Under the pieces are notes generated by a model. The model was not told where the DNA came from and searched no databases. It worked only from the letters and a program-made list of their open reading frames with translations. Positions 24,801-35,278 of a DNA stretch of 64,000 bases are shown one piece after another. Position 1 is the first letter of the stretch. Each line of letters opens with the position of its first letter. Location: contig MU623365.1 of the NCBI GenBank assembly GCA_025201765.1, positions 62,001-126,000 of the forward strand, written 5' to 3'. This DNA comes from Daldinia sp. FL1419. Lineage: Eukaryota > Ascomycota > Sordariomycetes > Xylariales > Hypoxylaceae. Made by a program: the position numbers and the translations under genes.

Positions 24801-25543
24801 AACGTCTTAATCCCGCTGCACCAAGTTTCATGGCAGGTTTATTCCGAACCAAACTTGATAAAGACAAGGAATCAGAAAAAGACCCGAGGGAGCTTAAAGA
24901 TAAGGGTAAAGGTAAAGCTAGGGAACGGGACTCGGCTAAGGAGAAGAGGCCACGTGTTTCCTTATCGTCGGCGTCGGAAGCCGCGGCCCCTTCGGTAGAC
25001 GAGTCGCCGTCAGAGTCCCGCAAATCCCGCGACGCCTTTAGCATTGGTACGCCGTCTGTTACCGAGTCACGCGAGTCACTCACTTTAGACCAACCGCTCT
25101 CCAACACTCTTTCTGACCAAGCATTTGCTTTTGGAAATAAGGAACAGGAAAGTGGGTTTAGAAAACTACTACGAAAGGGGAGCTCTTCCAAATTCAGCTT
25201 TACATCGTCGGTACGCGGTCTGGGAACTAAGAAGGGACCCAGTAGCGTCACCAATTCCGATAAAAATGCGTCAGTCGAACGCAGCAGTTTTGACGAATAT
25301 GCGGAAGAGAGCAGCGGTGGTGGGCCTGGATTAACACTTGGTCGCAGCTACGACAGCCTTCAGAATAGCCCTTCCCTGGGACCTACAAGCGTGAATAGGC
25401 ATGGTAAAGACAAGTCGGTCGGTTGGGGCTCCCGATTCGCAATGAAAAAGAAGACGGGTAAAGAAAAGGAGAGTCTAGATCTCGAGAGGGAAGAAACTGC
25501 GCCTAACACGCCTAACACGCCTAGCATGCCCGTATTGGAATAA
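21861..25543 (+). CDS. fibronectin type III / coiled-coil membrane protein
   Basis: Three exons, 21861-22132, 22238-22431 and 22494-25543, give 1171 residues. The joins restore AVVWLAHRAVQTLRK and VNVGDSANQE. Order: two hydrophobic segments in the first about 50 residues (PTVLFVCALLTWWFI and LNLIVVVGCVLFYWAV), one fibronectin type III domain (about 110-200; APDVSLAGIRADAATLNW ... HFYNVRVIAVGYN), a strong charged coiled coil (about 295-430), then a very long Ser/Pro-rich disordered tail with basic segments. A conserved filamentous-fungal protein of unknown role; membrane anchoring and scaffolding are inference. The first intron contains a GCCTGCT tandem repeat. The start lies about 300 bp after an assembly gap, so upstream sequence may be unreliable; an in-frame ATG at 21828 is possible. 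Confidence 0.85.
22155..22195 (+). repeat. GCCTGCT tandem repeat inside an intron
   Basis: About five copies of GCCTGCT lie within the first intron of the fibronectin-III protein gene. Confidence 0.85.
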
Positions 25544-26144
25544 GCTGATGAGCGATAGCGGTTAAGATGGTGGCTATTTCAGTCAAGGCAAAGCGATTTT
25601 TAGTATAAGCAATAGCTACCTAGGTACACAATTGTTCAGCGTTTGAGCTATTTACACCAGAAAATCCATGGACTAGTTACTCGGATGTGACGCCATTCAA
25701 GCAAGATACGTAGTCTATCTATCCTGTTGTGAATTCCATATGCCATATGGATATCTCGTTCAGTAATGCTGATTAGAGAACTAAGGTTAGGTTGGTAGCT
25801 CACTTGAGAGGTACTTAATATCCGTTTATTGCATATTCGTAAATGATTCGATGTTGGTATGGTTTTACGAATAGAGCAGGCGGCAAAGTGTGGCAAAATA
25901 ATGAAATGCAATTAGTGAGCTACAGAGCTCTGTTGATCTCACCACCACCACCACCGCCACCACTACCACTACCACTACCACTACCACAATCGATACCGAA
26001 CGACAAGTTAGGTACCTGCCGCCGATAGCCCGCAATATTCGCCATATTAATAGAAAGCCTATCATGTTAAAACGATAAGATAAAATAATTACCATTACAC
26101 CCGTCCACTCTTAACCTCCCCCTTCTGCCAACGGTTAACAATCC
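25544..26144. other. intergenic with CCA/CTA microsatellite
   Basis: Between the fibronectin-III and CMC1 genes. Holds a CCA-rich microsatellite changing to CCACTA units (25941-25987). No gene seen. Confidence 0.6.
25941..25987 (+). repeat. CCA / CCACTA microsatellite
   Basis: About five CCA units, then a CCG interruption, then repeated ACCACT units. Upstream of CMC1, not coding. Confidence 0.85.
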
Positions 26145-26840
26145 ATGGCCGCCGCAATGGCAGCTCAACAACCTCCGATAGTCCCCGGTGGCAGCAATAG
26201 TCGTAGCCCGGGGAACCACAATGGGTCGGAAGACGTAGGCTTACCGATGCCTTCTCGCAACCCGCTACCTCTATCGGCTAGTCAGGAAGCGCAGGTCCGA
26301 GAAGTATTCAACCAGCGCGTACGGAATCAATGCGCGGACGAGATTAAAGGTTGGTCTACTACCTACCCCCTCGGGGGGTTTTTTTTTTCTTTTTTCCGCA
26401 AGGATTCCTTTGCCCAGTTTCTCCCTCAGACATAACAAAACCAAACCCTCCGATCTACCATATACGATCATAATACTAACATCCTCCCCCCCTCCCCGAA
26501 AATAGCCTTCGCAGACTGCGCGCGGAACCGAACCGTCACGATTGCCTTCGCCTGCCGAGACGCGTCGCGGCGCATGAACGGGTGCATGCAGAGGTACGCC
26601 ACGCCGGAAGAGCACGACCGCGCGCGCGAGCAATGGTTTGCGCAGCGGCAGCAGCGGGCTCGGGAGCGCGAGCAGAAGGAGCGCCGGAAGCTCGAGCAGG
26701 AGGCTTTCCATCGCGAGTGGTGGGGTCTGCCGCAGCGCGACCCCGAGGATGTCAAGAAAGAGCTGGACAAGCTGGCCAGGGCGGAAAGGATTGGTGGTCA
26801 GAGCAGGAGGAGGCCGGCGGGCGAGGAGGGGAGTCGGTGA
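26145..26840 (+). CDS. CMC1: COX assembly mitochondrial protein CMC1 (twin CX9C)
   Basis: Two exons, 26145-26349 and 26506-26840, with a 156 bp intron; 179 residues. The join produces NQCADEIKAFADC, completing the first CX9C motif; the second is CRDASRRMNGC. These two pairs form the helix-hairpin-helix disulphide fold imported into the intermembrane space by Mia40. CMC1 in yeast takes part in copper delivery and early COX1 assembly. The conserved lead-in is QEAQVREVFNQRVRN. The protein is longer than yeast CMC1 (111 residues), with a 50-residue N-terminal extension and a highly charged Arg/Glu-rich C-terminal tail that may be coiled coil. Confidence 0.92.
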
Positions 26841-27364
26841 GGATAAGTAAAAGAGAAAGAAAAAAGAAACAAAGGAAATGGGAATCGAAGGAGGAGAGGG
26901 CGTGTATGTGTATAGGTACGTGGTGTATATGCATCTCCGGCGTTCACTGGCGGGATAAACTTGTTAATGAGTTCTGGGTTTGACGCTTCTCTACGGCCTT
27001 TGCACGCCTGGTGAAAAAGAGGTAATAGACGGTATTATTTATTGTCTAAGATGAGATACTAGCAACGTCGTATATACTATCTCACAGGTCTACGAATCAA
27101 TACGAAAACTTTTCAAAGTCAACACTAAGAACGGCATTACCACGAACCTACGGCAAGGGGGATTGACATATCTTGGCTTTAATCTTCAGTTTATGCCATT
27201 TTTATTCGTTAGGTATACCTAGGTAGTTTAACTTTTCTAGCGAAATTCTCGATTGACTTTTCTACCGGCGGTATTTTTGTCTACACAATAACCCATAACG
27301 CCAACCAATATTTCCTTTTATATCGGTAATCCCATCGCTACAACCTACCTCACCGCCAATCGAT
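26841..27364. other. convergent intergenic region CMC1 / LYS1
   Basis: Purine-rich just after CMC1, then A/T-rich; no gene seen. One TACCTAGGTAG word lies near 27214-27224. Confidence 0.45.
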
Positions 27365-28595
27365 CTAGTTTTCCAGGGCTTCCTTAGGTAGCGTAGCCAC
27401 CTTCTCCTGGAATAGCTTGTAGGCGCCAGCCCACACGGGGCTGTTCTTCCAATCGTTCAGCTTGAGTAAGTACGGCAGTAAGTCGTTGCTGAAAGACTCG
27501 GACGACTCCCGGGGTAGCAAGCTGGGGAGGTGGTCAATGCTGATGACGCTTAGAGGGGGGTTGTCGAGGCCCTCGACGGGAACGGTGGGGTTGTCGAATG
27601 TAGTGGCGATAGTGTAAATGGGGACTAAGGTGCGTATTAGTGGCAGGAAACTCTTGCGTTGGGGAATATCGACTCACCGGGGTTATGTGGGTTGGTGGTA
27701 TCGGCCGAGACATCGCACACGACGCTCAATTGGCGTCCGGGAGCCTTCAGCGAGTCTATATTGACGAAATGAGGGATCTCAGAAGACAAGTAGATGCAGT
27801 TTACAAATATGTCGCTCTCGACAATCTCCTTGAACGGACCACCCTTGGCTGTCTCGGCCATATCCCACTTGAGGATCTGTTCCGTAGGTATGCCAACCTT
27901 GAGGCATAGATCAACCGCACCGCGACCGCATCGGCCCAGCGCGCCGATAACGATGACCCTAGGTAGTTTTCCGGACTTGGCCTGTCCCGCAGCCAGATCC
28001 TTCTTGATGTCGGCGACCAGCGCGTCCTCGTTAGGGTAGCTCTCGACACCGGGTAAGGGCTCGCCAGCCGGGTGTGTCAGCTGCCAGGCCCAGTTCTTGA
28101 TGGCCAGAGCGCTACCGCTGAAACCAGCTTGGTACCCGAAAGCAGCTACACGACGCCCTGTCTCGGGATCCTGGAGAAACTCGAGGTCGAGAAGAGTACC
28201 GCCGCCGCGAGGGAAGCGGGCTAGAACTGTTTCCCAGCCTCGCTGTTGCTTGTAGCAGTGTGCGAAGTGGATGAATACGTGCTTAAGAGGGACTGCACGG
28301 TCGTAGTTAGCTACCAATTCGCTGCAACACCAAATGTCAACTTACAAGTCTCTTCGGGGAGCTCCTTGAGGCCGACAATAATGTGGTCTTCAGGTGCCTG
28401 CCGCCAGCTTCCAGTGGGAACTAACGTGGCCCCCACAGCGCTGAATTCCTCGTCGTCAAAGATGCGGACCGGGCTCTTCTCTACGTTGACGACGTAACCA
28501 GCATCGATCAAGGCCTTGGTTGTGGTGGGGGTGAGCGCAGAACGGTGCTCTAGAGGCTTGTCCTCTGAGCGCAGATGTAGAACTGTAGGAGACAT
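27365..28595 (-). CDS. LYS1: saccharopine dehydrogenase (NAD+, L-lysine-forming)
   Basis: Three exons, 28595-28346, 28292-27678 and 27624-27365, give 374 residues, the usual length of LYS1. Joins restore LPEETFPLKHVFIHFAHCYK and NPHNPVPIYTIATTF; both introns are 53 bp, the first with a GCTAAC branch point. The enzyme carries out the last step of the fungal alpha-aminoadipate pathway, splitting saccharopine to lysine and 2-oxoglutarate. Visible signatures are LTPTTTKALIDAGY near the start, the Rossmann-like VIVIGALGRCGRGAVDLC, KWDMAETAKGGPF, CDVSADTTNPHNP and SVISIDHLPSLLPRESSESF. It appears complete and ordinary. Confidence 0.96.
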
Positions 28596-29778
28596 GTTGG
28601 TTGGGATGGGATCTGAACAAAACCAATCGAGTCGGTTAGATTAGGTAGATGGGCAATTCAGCAGGTCGCGATGTCTAAAACAAATAATAAAAATGTTGTA
28701 TTACTTGAGTAGGAGCGACCTGAAATAATAAACTCAATTGTATTATAATTACAACTAACTAACCGGTTAACCTAGTGGTACTGATACCGATGCTATGGCG
28801 GGGCAGCAAGCAGCGATAAGTGATAAAACAGGTCGGTGTTTGGTGGGATGATTCACACTCTAAAATTTCGCTGCCGATGTCGCCAGGTGTACGGCGCTAG
28901 TCTTAAAGGAGGGTAGGTCCCGTCGGGCTGGGTAAGGGGGTTATGTATGCACGTACATACGTCAGGGACGTCAGGGGGTCTTTTTACTCCTTCAACAACC
29001 GAACATGCACGTTTGTTCAGTTTCAATCAAAGGTCACAGTGGTATACTTGATCAACTTCCACTTTCTATTATGTGTATTACGTGATATCCAAGTTTTTCT
29101 CTAGTATGTTATTCATTTCCGTGTAACTAGGACATATAACTAGGTACCTACCTACATATAACTCATGTACTCCTAACCCGCATGTAGGTGAGTTGTTAGC
29201 AAGCTTTTCCTTTACACCAAGGTCTCTAGACTACCTACCTAACTTTGGCCTCATACTTATCCATATAAATTTCCAATAATTAATATACACCAAGTTTATA
29301 TGTGTACCTTTACTGTAAAGGTTAAATCATCCGACCTTGTGAGCATGAGAATAAAAGCGTGGAAGATCAATAGAGTCGGAGACGAACCAACTCACCAAAG
29401 CAGCTCACACATGTGACGAGAGTTTTCATCTAATGGGGCATCGTTTGGCATCCCAATCCCTTTTGCTTTCCCTACGGTGTGCCAACCCCGTCGCCTTAGG
29501 GTAGGAACTGGGTTAAAAATGTCATATATAATGATCTAACCCGTAACACCGGCTACCTCATGAGTATTTCTGAACTACCCATATCGTGACACCTCGTTCT
29601 CGACCGAGTAATATATAAACAAATCCCCTCCCCCTACCTTGATTTCATTCTCCTTTTTATTTCCAACGACACCTCTCATCGCCAACAGCTTATTCTCCAG
29701 CACCAACCAGCACAATCAGTAACGAAAAACGAAAATAAAACTTCCTGCTGAGTCCCATCTCGCGGCGATAAAGACATC
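28596..29778. other. divergent promoter region LYS1 / small CxxCxCW protein
   Basis: No coding frame. Includes GGTACCTACCTACATATA near 29142-29160 and the TATA-like box near 29612. Confidence 0.45.
29612..29619 (+). promoter_or_regulatory. TATA-like box upstream of the 59-residue protein gene
   Basis: TATATAAA, about 160 bp before the ATG at 29779, is followed by a pyrimidine-rich then AC-rich leader as expected for a fungal promoter and 5' UTR. Position and sequence only. Confidence 0.35.
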
Positions 29779-29958
29779 ATGTCCAAAGATAATCCTGGCA
29801 ACCAAACCAACGGGACCTCCGGAGAGGAGCCCTCCTCTCCAAAGCCGGATGAACCGCAGGGAGAAATTGTTCAGTGCTCAGATTGCCACTGTTGGATACT
29901 CGCAGGCCAAGAACACGTATGTGAGCCAGAGTATAAGGAACTATTTCCCAAGGTCTAA
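29779..29958 (+). CDS. 59-residue protein with CxxCxCW...HxC motif, tandem copy 1
   Basis: A very short single-exon frame. The first half is Asn, Ser, Pro and Glu rich and probably disordered. The second half has EIVQCSDCHCWILAGQEHVC, i.e. C-x2-C-x-C-W-I-x3-G-Q-x-H-x-C, a candidate small zinc site with three Cys, one His and a last Cys. The same block recurs in the protein encoded at 30464-30793, which argues that this frame is translated. A TATATAAA lies about 160 bp upstream, and the leader looks like an AC/CT-rich fungal 5' UTR. I do not recognise the family. Role unknown. Confidence 0.6.
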   Translation: MSKDNPGNQTNGTSGEEPSSPKPDEPQGEIVQCSDCHCWILAGQEHVCEPEYKELFPKV

Positions 29959-30463
29959 TTGGCGACGTCTTGCTGTCTCTGCAATGATTTAATTTTTGGA
30001 CGTGTAACTATATCATCTGGATACGTTTAGGTAGCTAGTATGGAATAATTGCAACTGGTACACAATGAACTCACCTGTCCTACTAATGGATACCTAACGA
30101 CTACCCAAGCTTACCTATGCCGTGATACGTAGTTTCTAGCCAATACTATACAAACATCATCGATGCTTCCTAAAGTCCCGTTGCTTTCTCTACCTAAAGA
30201 AAACCTAGATGGAAAGTACGCTCAATAGAATGTGCGAGACACTGCGGAGGGTATCAAACACTCCTGGGGAAGGCATCACATCTAGCACCTCTTCCCGATA
30301 CCTACAGCAAACTTATTCCTGGTCTCTTGTTCTCTAGACTAGCTCTAATTGCGCAACTTACCTATATTTCTAACAAGGCCCAGTAAATCCAGCAAAAGCA
30401 AGCCTACCCAGCGAATCTCCAAGGCAATACCTACATCTATCGCATCATACTCTCAAAGGAGCC
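29959..30463. other. spacer between the tandem small-protein genes
   Basis: About 500 bp without a supported frame; must hold the terminator of copy 1 and the promoter of copy 2. Confidence 0.45.
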
Positions 30464-30793
30464 ATGTCTTCCTACGCGGGATCCGAAACCTCCAAAGACG
30501 ACTTTGATAGCGATGGCTCCAAGGAAAGCACCAGCGACAGTGACGATAGTGCCTCGTCCCCCGCCTCCTCGGAAGGAGAATCCGAGAACACCCAGGAGGA
30601 ACCAGATACACCCGTATATGATGCCGACGACGAACGATCAACCTCCGATAACAACGATTCTCGTAGCATCTACAATTCCCCCGAACAGGACGAGACGGAA
30701 GGGGAAATAGTTCAGTGTAAGGAATGCCACTGCTGGATACGCGAAGGCCAGAGTCATGTTTGTGAGCCGATGGATAAGGATAGGTATGCTTAG
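30464..30793 (+). CDS. 109-residue acidic protein with CxxCxCW...HxC motif, tandem copy 2
   Basis: A single exon. The first about 75 residues are strongly acidic and Ser/Asp-rich and are probably disordered. The end carries EGEIVQCKECHCWIREGQSH followed by VCEP, nearly the same as in the protein 500 bp upstream (GEIVQC, CHCWI, GQ, H-V-C-E-P all shared). The pattern C-x2-C-x-C-W-I-x3-G-Q-x-H-x-C suggests a minimal zinc-binding knuckle. The two genes are in the same orientation, consistent with tandem duplication, but their N-terminal halves have diverged completely. Function unknown. Confidence 0.7.
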   Translation: MSSYAGSETSKDDFDSDGSKESTSDSDDSASSPASSEGESENTQEEPDTPVYDADDERSTSDNNDSRSIYNSPEQDETEGEIVQCKECHCWIREGQSHVCEPMDKDRYA

Positions 30794-31202
30794 AGCCGAT
30801 CATGTATTGTTTTGGTTTGGGGGCGAACTTATGGGAATTGGGTTATAATCGCTACAAGGAATCGTCTCCTTGGACGTCTCATAGGGGTGACTAGCGATAG
30901 GAGAATACGAGAGTAAATGCACATCGGACAATCAAGCATATTAACTTGTAATATACTATTTTCAGGAACTTGTAATTCGTGTATCATTGGATACCATTCC
31001 AGTACAGCTAGGTTTAGTTAAACTCGTGATATGCCTACTGGATTTTAAGGGGGAAGTGCATTTACGAACCGAGTTTAGCCATAAACAATATTGAAGTGAA
31101 ATCCTCAACGTCAATCCTCTCTGGCTACCTATGTAACTATCTAGGTACCTGGGTATACCATTACTAGGCCTCATATCGAGTATTCTAACAGGTCGCTATA
31201 GC
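30794..31202. other. convergent intergenic region
   Basis: Between the second small CxxCxCW gene and the kinase gene. Nothing recognised apart from a TATCTAGGTACCTGGG word near 31138. Confidence 0.45.
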
Positions 31203-32294
31203 CTACCAACAATACCGCCATAGTTTTCGTTCAATATCTAAATCCTCGGAAAAGTCACCAAAGTCGCTAAATGCCCCTCTCCCAACTACGTTCTTTAGCC
31301 ATCGCCACTTGAACTTTATGGCGTAGTGTGCCTTGGTGTATTCCCAATAATCAGGATACCATCCGGCCGTCTCCCAATCCACAATGCCGGACAACCTTCC
31401 GCTTCTCTCATCGACTAAAACGTTTCGCAAGTTGATGTCCCCGTGTGTGAAAACGATCTTATGACCATTACGATGAATGACCTCGGGGATTTGAGGGTTT
31501 TTGAGGGTTTCATTAAACTCGTCTTCCCTAGAAAAGGGGCCTATGAAATCACCTCGAGTTTCATCATATTCAACCGCGGCGTTGATTCGGCCATCATAGC
31601 AGGCGTCTCCCGATACGTTCGAGATCATGTTTTGTAACGTCGGATCCCTTTGTAAGTCGCGCATAACTTTGAGACAGGACCGAAGATCATGCGTGAAAGC
31701 GCGTAATTTCTCATCATTTAGATAGTCCATACACATTCCAATAGGTTTCCCGGGAAGCCGCGAAGTAATTAGATATGTGGATTTATCGTCTGAGGCAATA
31801 TCTAAAGGCTTCGGGACGGGCGTATCGGTCTGACGTCGTAGCAAATCCAAGGTCTTGAATTCATTAGATAGGCTCGTATGCCATTCGTTCGGGCTGGTTT
31901 TGAGATACATGCCAAAAGGAAGGCGCTGAACTTTGAAACTATTCGTCGGCTCGTAAATTCGTGAGCCTATATATGCTAGACCACGATACATCATGATGCG
32001 AAAGGAGGTCGGGAGGATACGCCACGTCGCTAGCATGCAATTGCCACACGCATCTAGCATGTATGAGAACCACGTGTATGGTTGAGACATGAAAGGCTTA
32101 GTAGATATTTCCTCGGAAGGGCTTGTCGGTGATACTATTTTTGCGATACAAGTCCATCTAATTGATGGGGCTAAGCGGCTTAGAATGTCCAGGGAAATGG
32201 CATCCGGAAATGTAAAATCCGCTGTAGCTTCTTTATGGAGAACGATTATCCGGGATGTATTGGCCTGTTGAATAATTCTGGGGTATTCCGGCAT
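31203..32294 (-). CDS. aminoglycoside-phosphotransferase (APH)-like kinase domain, likely fused to upstream HNH-like part
   Basis: An open frame of 363 residues. From about residue 90 it is a clear fungal APH-type small-molecule kinase: VQRLPFGMYLK, STYLITSRLPGKPIGM, the catalytic loop FTHGDINLRNVLVDE and the metal-binding segment GIVDWETAGWYPDYWEYTKA. These fungal enzymes have unknown substrates and rarely confer resistance. The first about 80 residues do not look like APH. They can be joined in frame through a GTAAGT...AATAG intron (32386-32322) to the HNH-like exons upstream, starting exon 4 at 32321. The ATG at 32294 may therefore be internal to a 557-residue fusion. The kinase call is strong; the gene boundary is uncertain. 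Confidence 0.85.
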   Translation of the reverse strand: MPEYPRIIQQANTSRIIVLHKEATADFTFPDAISLDILSRLAPSIRWTCIAKIVSPTSPSEEISTKPFMSQPYTWFSYMLDACGNCMLATWRILPTSFRIMMYRGLAYIGSRIYEPTNSFKVQRLPFGMYLKTSPNEWHTSLSNEFKTLDLLRRQTDTPVPKPLDIASDDKSTYLITSRLPGKPIGMCMDYLNDEKLRAFTHDLRSCLKVMRDLQRDPTLQNMISNVSGDACYDGRINAAVEYDETRGDFIGPFSREDEFNETLKNPQIPEVIHRNGHKIVFTHGDINLRNVLVDERSGRLSGIVDWETAGWYPDYWEYTKAHYAIKFKWRWLKNVVGRGAFSDFGDFSEDLDIERKLWRYCW

Positions 32295-32386
32295 CGTGAC
32301 AAACGTAATATGTATATGTGCCTATTGGTGTTGAGTACAAGGCCTAGAGAGCAATGATATAAAACATATGAATAATAATAACTTAC

Positions 32387-33092
32387 TATCCCGTCTCTAA
32401 TTTCCACTTGAAAGAAACCCTGAGAGAAAGCGTCCGCGGCGGACGAGCGTACAAGCCATAAGTTGGACCCGAGCGGCTGTTGGTGGCTAAGAGCACTCGT
32501 ATACGATTCTAGGTAGTCTTCGTGTTCCTGGCTGAAGAACGCAGCAAAAATATCCCTGAGTGACTACGGTAAACAATAAGTTAGTGGTAACAAAAGTGAA
32601 TAACGACAAATAACACTAAGAGGTCACTCACTCCGCTGATTTTCCTAGAAACCGAAGGAAATATTTCGACTACCACGAGGGGATCTTTCCATGAACCTTT
32701 GGTGCCGGTGAGAAAACATTCATTGTCCCTTGCTCTTATACTCTTGATCGTTTTTTCGTCATCCATCTGAGCACGAAATCCAGTGTGGACTTAATAGTCA
32801 GTATAAAATCTTGAATTTAATCGAATCACATATCCCACGCCAACCTCTTCGTTTGGATTTTATGGGACTTACATATAGCTATCAAGGATTTCCATTGGGA
32901 TAAAACGATGGCGAGCCCGGATATTTGGTCCTCACTGGAATCGCAAACACCTAATAGGTAACTCGCAGCTTGGTCATTGTCAACAGAGTCCTCTAAGAAA
33001 CTCATAAGAAGCTCTCCATCAGGGTGAGCTAGATCGGCTCCCTGGATAAGTTGCTGGGCTCGCTCGAAATCACCAGGTATCCCCATGGTCAA
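32387..33092 (-). CDS. fungal HNH-nuclease-like protein, catalytic motif apparently degraded
   Basis: Exons 33092-32873, 32789-32632 and 32563-32387 join in frame across 83 and 68 bp introns. A helical N-terminal part (MGIPGDFERAQQLIQGADL...) is followed by SIRARDNECFLTGTKGSW, matching the R-D-x-x-C-x-x-T-G opening of fungal HNH domains. Family members then read C-H-I-x-P; here the segment is VVVEIFPSVS, so the first catalytic His appears replaced by Glu. The last exon resembles the family's helical region after the HNH core. Exon 3 ends at a GTAAGT donor, and the only clean continuation runs into the kinase frame downstream. Family assignment is moderate; inactivity is inference. Confidence 0.6.
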
Positions 33093-34495
33093 GGATCCGA
33101 AGATAACCTGATAAATACCTAGTTAGGTATCTAGGTCCTAGGTAAGGCAGCTTCTGTTAGTTTTTCCCTTGTTGAGAGGAAGAGAAGAAAATTAATTAAA
33201 GTTGCAGACGATAAATAACTAGGTAGGATTTGGTTACTCGGTGAATGTTTTATTGACGATTGTGGATATTGCCGGCCGCGTTCGAAACTAGCACGGCCAA
33301 TGGAATTCGCAATTGCAGATTATTCGAAGGTAGGCACGAGCTATGTCAAATTGAAGAATCCAGTGAAAGCAGGCGTGGCCTACTAGGTACCACCTATGTA
33401 TTGTACATTCTGCCGCAGGCACTGCAGCTCGCAAGAAATGTACCCAAGGCACTTACATTCTACCTGACCTACCTACATATACGTACCTACCTACATAACG
33501 AGGGCAACCATACCCACCCGGTAGGTACCTAGCATTCTGTTGGCGATACGCCTACTTGAAACGCACCTAACGTAGGTGATGACGATAGAGATTTCATTCA
33601 TGCTGTTATCTGTTCGCTCTTTCCCATACCAGAACACTTGACGACGCTCCTATATCAAGTTTTTAGTACAACGGTAGGGTTGAATCTACCTATGTATTCT
33701 CTCCTTAATATTCGAAACCTGATTGATTTAGAAATACGTAACCCACAAACCTAACAATGAATTACCTTTCTACATGGCTCCCATCCGGAATGTGACGATG
33801 TGGGAGTTTCCATATAGGAGTAGGTATGATCATATTATGCTGAGCAATACTAGGTGCTAACTGGTCGATTTATAGAAATTATCAGCACAAGAATGAATTA
33901 CCTACCCACCTAGGTAGGTACCTCATAAAATCCTTGCCTCCTCAAATATCTATCATGATTTAATCTATCGCTGATGTATTCAGTCACACGGCAGCCTAGT
34001 AACTGCTCCATGATGACTACTGCAAAGCTGCTACATTACGTACCTAACCATCCATAGGGCTCATCTCCGGACTCACCACAATCACCCTCACGAGGCCACT
34101 GGAGATCTCTTCTTTTGGGGGGAACGTTTAGAAAAGAAAAAAAAAATAGCTAACTATCATTTTGTATACAGTGTCCATTAACTCTGGCAACCCCGAGGGC
34201 TAGGAAAATCGAAGATTAGTCCATGTGACTGTTCAACAAGGTAACTACCAGCGAGTTATATGAAGCCCAAGTCACAGTGCTACAATAAAATGAATAAGAA
34301 ATCAGACTCACGTTCGAATATATAACTAGATGAATGTAGCTCACATATAACAACCTGGTAGAAGATGTCCGTATTAGGTGTTGATCATTACATGAGGATT
34401 TCGGCTTCATCACATCTCGTATAGATTAAATCCTGCTAGTTGACAACTTTATACCCATCTCAAATATCGTTTTCACGACCAATTTCGGACACATC
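33093..34495. other. 1.4 kb spacer with TACCTA palindromes
   Basis: No gene supported. Carries runs such as CTACCTACATATACGTACCT (33471 onward) and CCACCTAGGTAGGTACCTC near 33905-33923. Confidence 0.5.
33899..33923. repeat. TACCTAGGTAGGTACCT-type palindromic cluster
   Basis: One example of a short palindromic word family scattered through intergenic DNA in this window. Confidence 0.7.
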
Positions 34496-35108
34496 ATGCC
34501 GCTAAACGGAAAGTTGGAGGCAAATACCCTATACATGTCCCTCAACTCACGATCTGAGAAGAACAGTTATGTGAGTCTTCGTTCGGCTCTATCTTGTCTA
34601 AATCCCCTAATAACAAGAAATCAAGCATTACGGAATCCTAGTAACCGACACGAACACTAAAGCTACACTGTATCATGCATCTACCAATCTTGGTGGCGAC
34701 TGGCGGATAGAATCAAAAGTCGGTCGTCCCGATGTCTCTGTGACCCTTATTGTTCTAGTCAAGGTAGATTCTCTGCATAAAGACGGATTCTCAACCATTG
34801 CCAAGAGTGTTCCGGCTGATGGGAGTCCCTCTAAGCGCACAGGAGAAGCCTTCCGCTGCCTGACTTGGGTCAAGGATGTTCTCGTATCCCTAGATACCAA
34901 TGGTATAATCAAGCTCCCTCATGACATTGGTACGTACTAAGTACTACTTTTAAACGATATATTTTCTAATTGTGTCGTAGATCGTTTTGTCACATTAGCC
35001 CAATCCGAGGCCGCAAGAGAATCGCGAGGCGTGGAAGGTGGTCTCGGAGCCACCGTTGTAAATAAACTTCATCAGAACACATGTATTACAAGTAGCGATG
35101 GTAAGTAG
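34496..35108 (+). CDS. uncharacterised fungal protein, paralogue A of a convergent pair
   Basis: Exons 34496-34570, 34626-34929 and 34981-35108 (168 residues; a GTAAGT at 35101 could start a further intron). I do not know the family, but the translation is clearly related to that of the gene at 35279-35878. Shared segments include MPLNG at the start, L-Y-H-A-S-x-N-L-x-G-x-W, a hydrophobic strand VTLIVLVKV, then VPADGSPSKRTGEAFRCLTW, KDVLVSLDTNGIIKLPHDI and GATVVN. Exon 1 (75 nt) and exon 2 (304 nt) are the same length in both genes. No signal peptide or membrane segment is seen. Lengths and repeated patterns suggest a single globular alpha/beta domain. Confidence 0.75.
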
Positions 35109-35278
35109 CATTAGGGCTATTAGTCAATACTTAAGAGCTTTCAGGTAGGTTCTATAGGTTCTTCAAAGACCTAGATCTACCTTGGCACCAACGTACTTAG
35201 TTCCGAACCAAGACATTCGTAAAATTCAAAGAGTAATAAAATTAATTAGGTTTGCTCTATACATAATGGATTCTGCTG

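Noticed and set aside
24589..25254. 221-residue frame on the minus strand
   Set aside because: Antisense shadow of the fibronectin-III protein's disordered tail.
25941..25987. CCA-rich array considered as a CRISPR-like or coding repeat
   Set aside because: Simple microsatellite without spacers; eukaryotic window; no coding frame supported.
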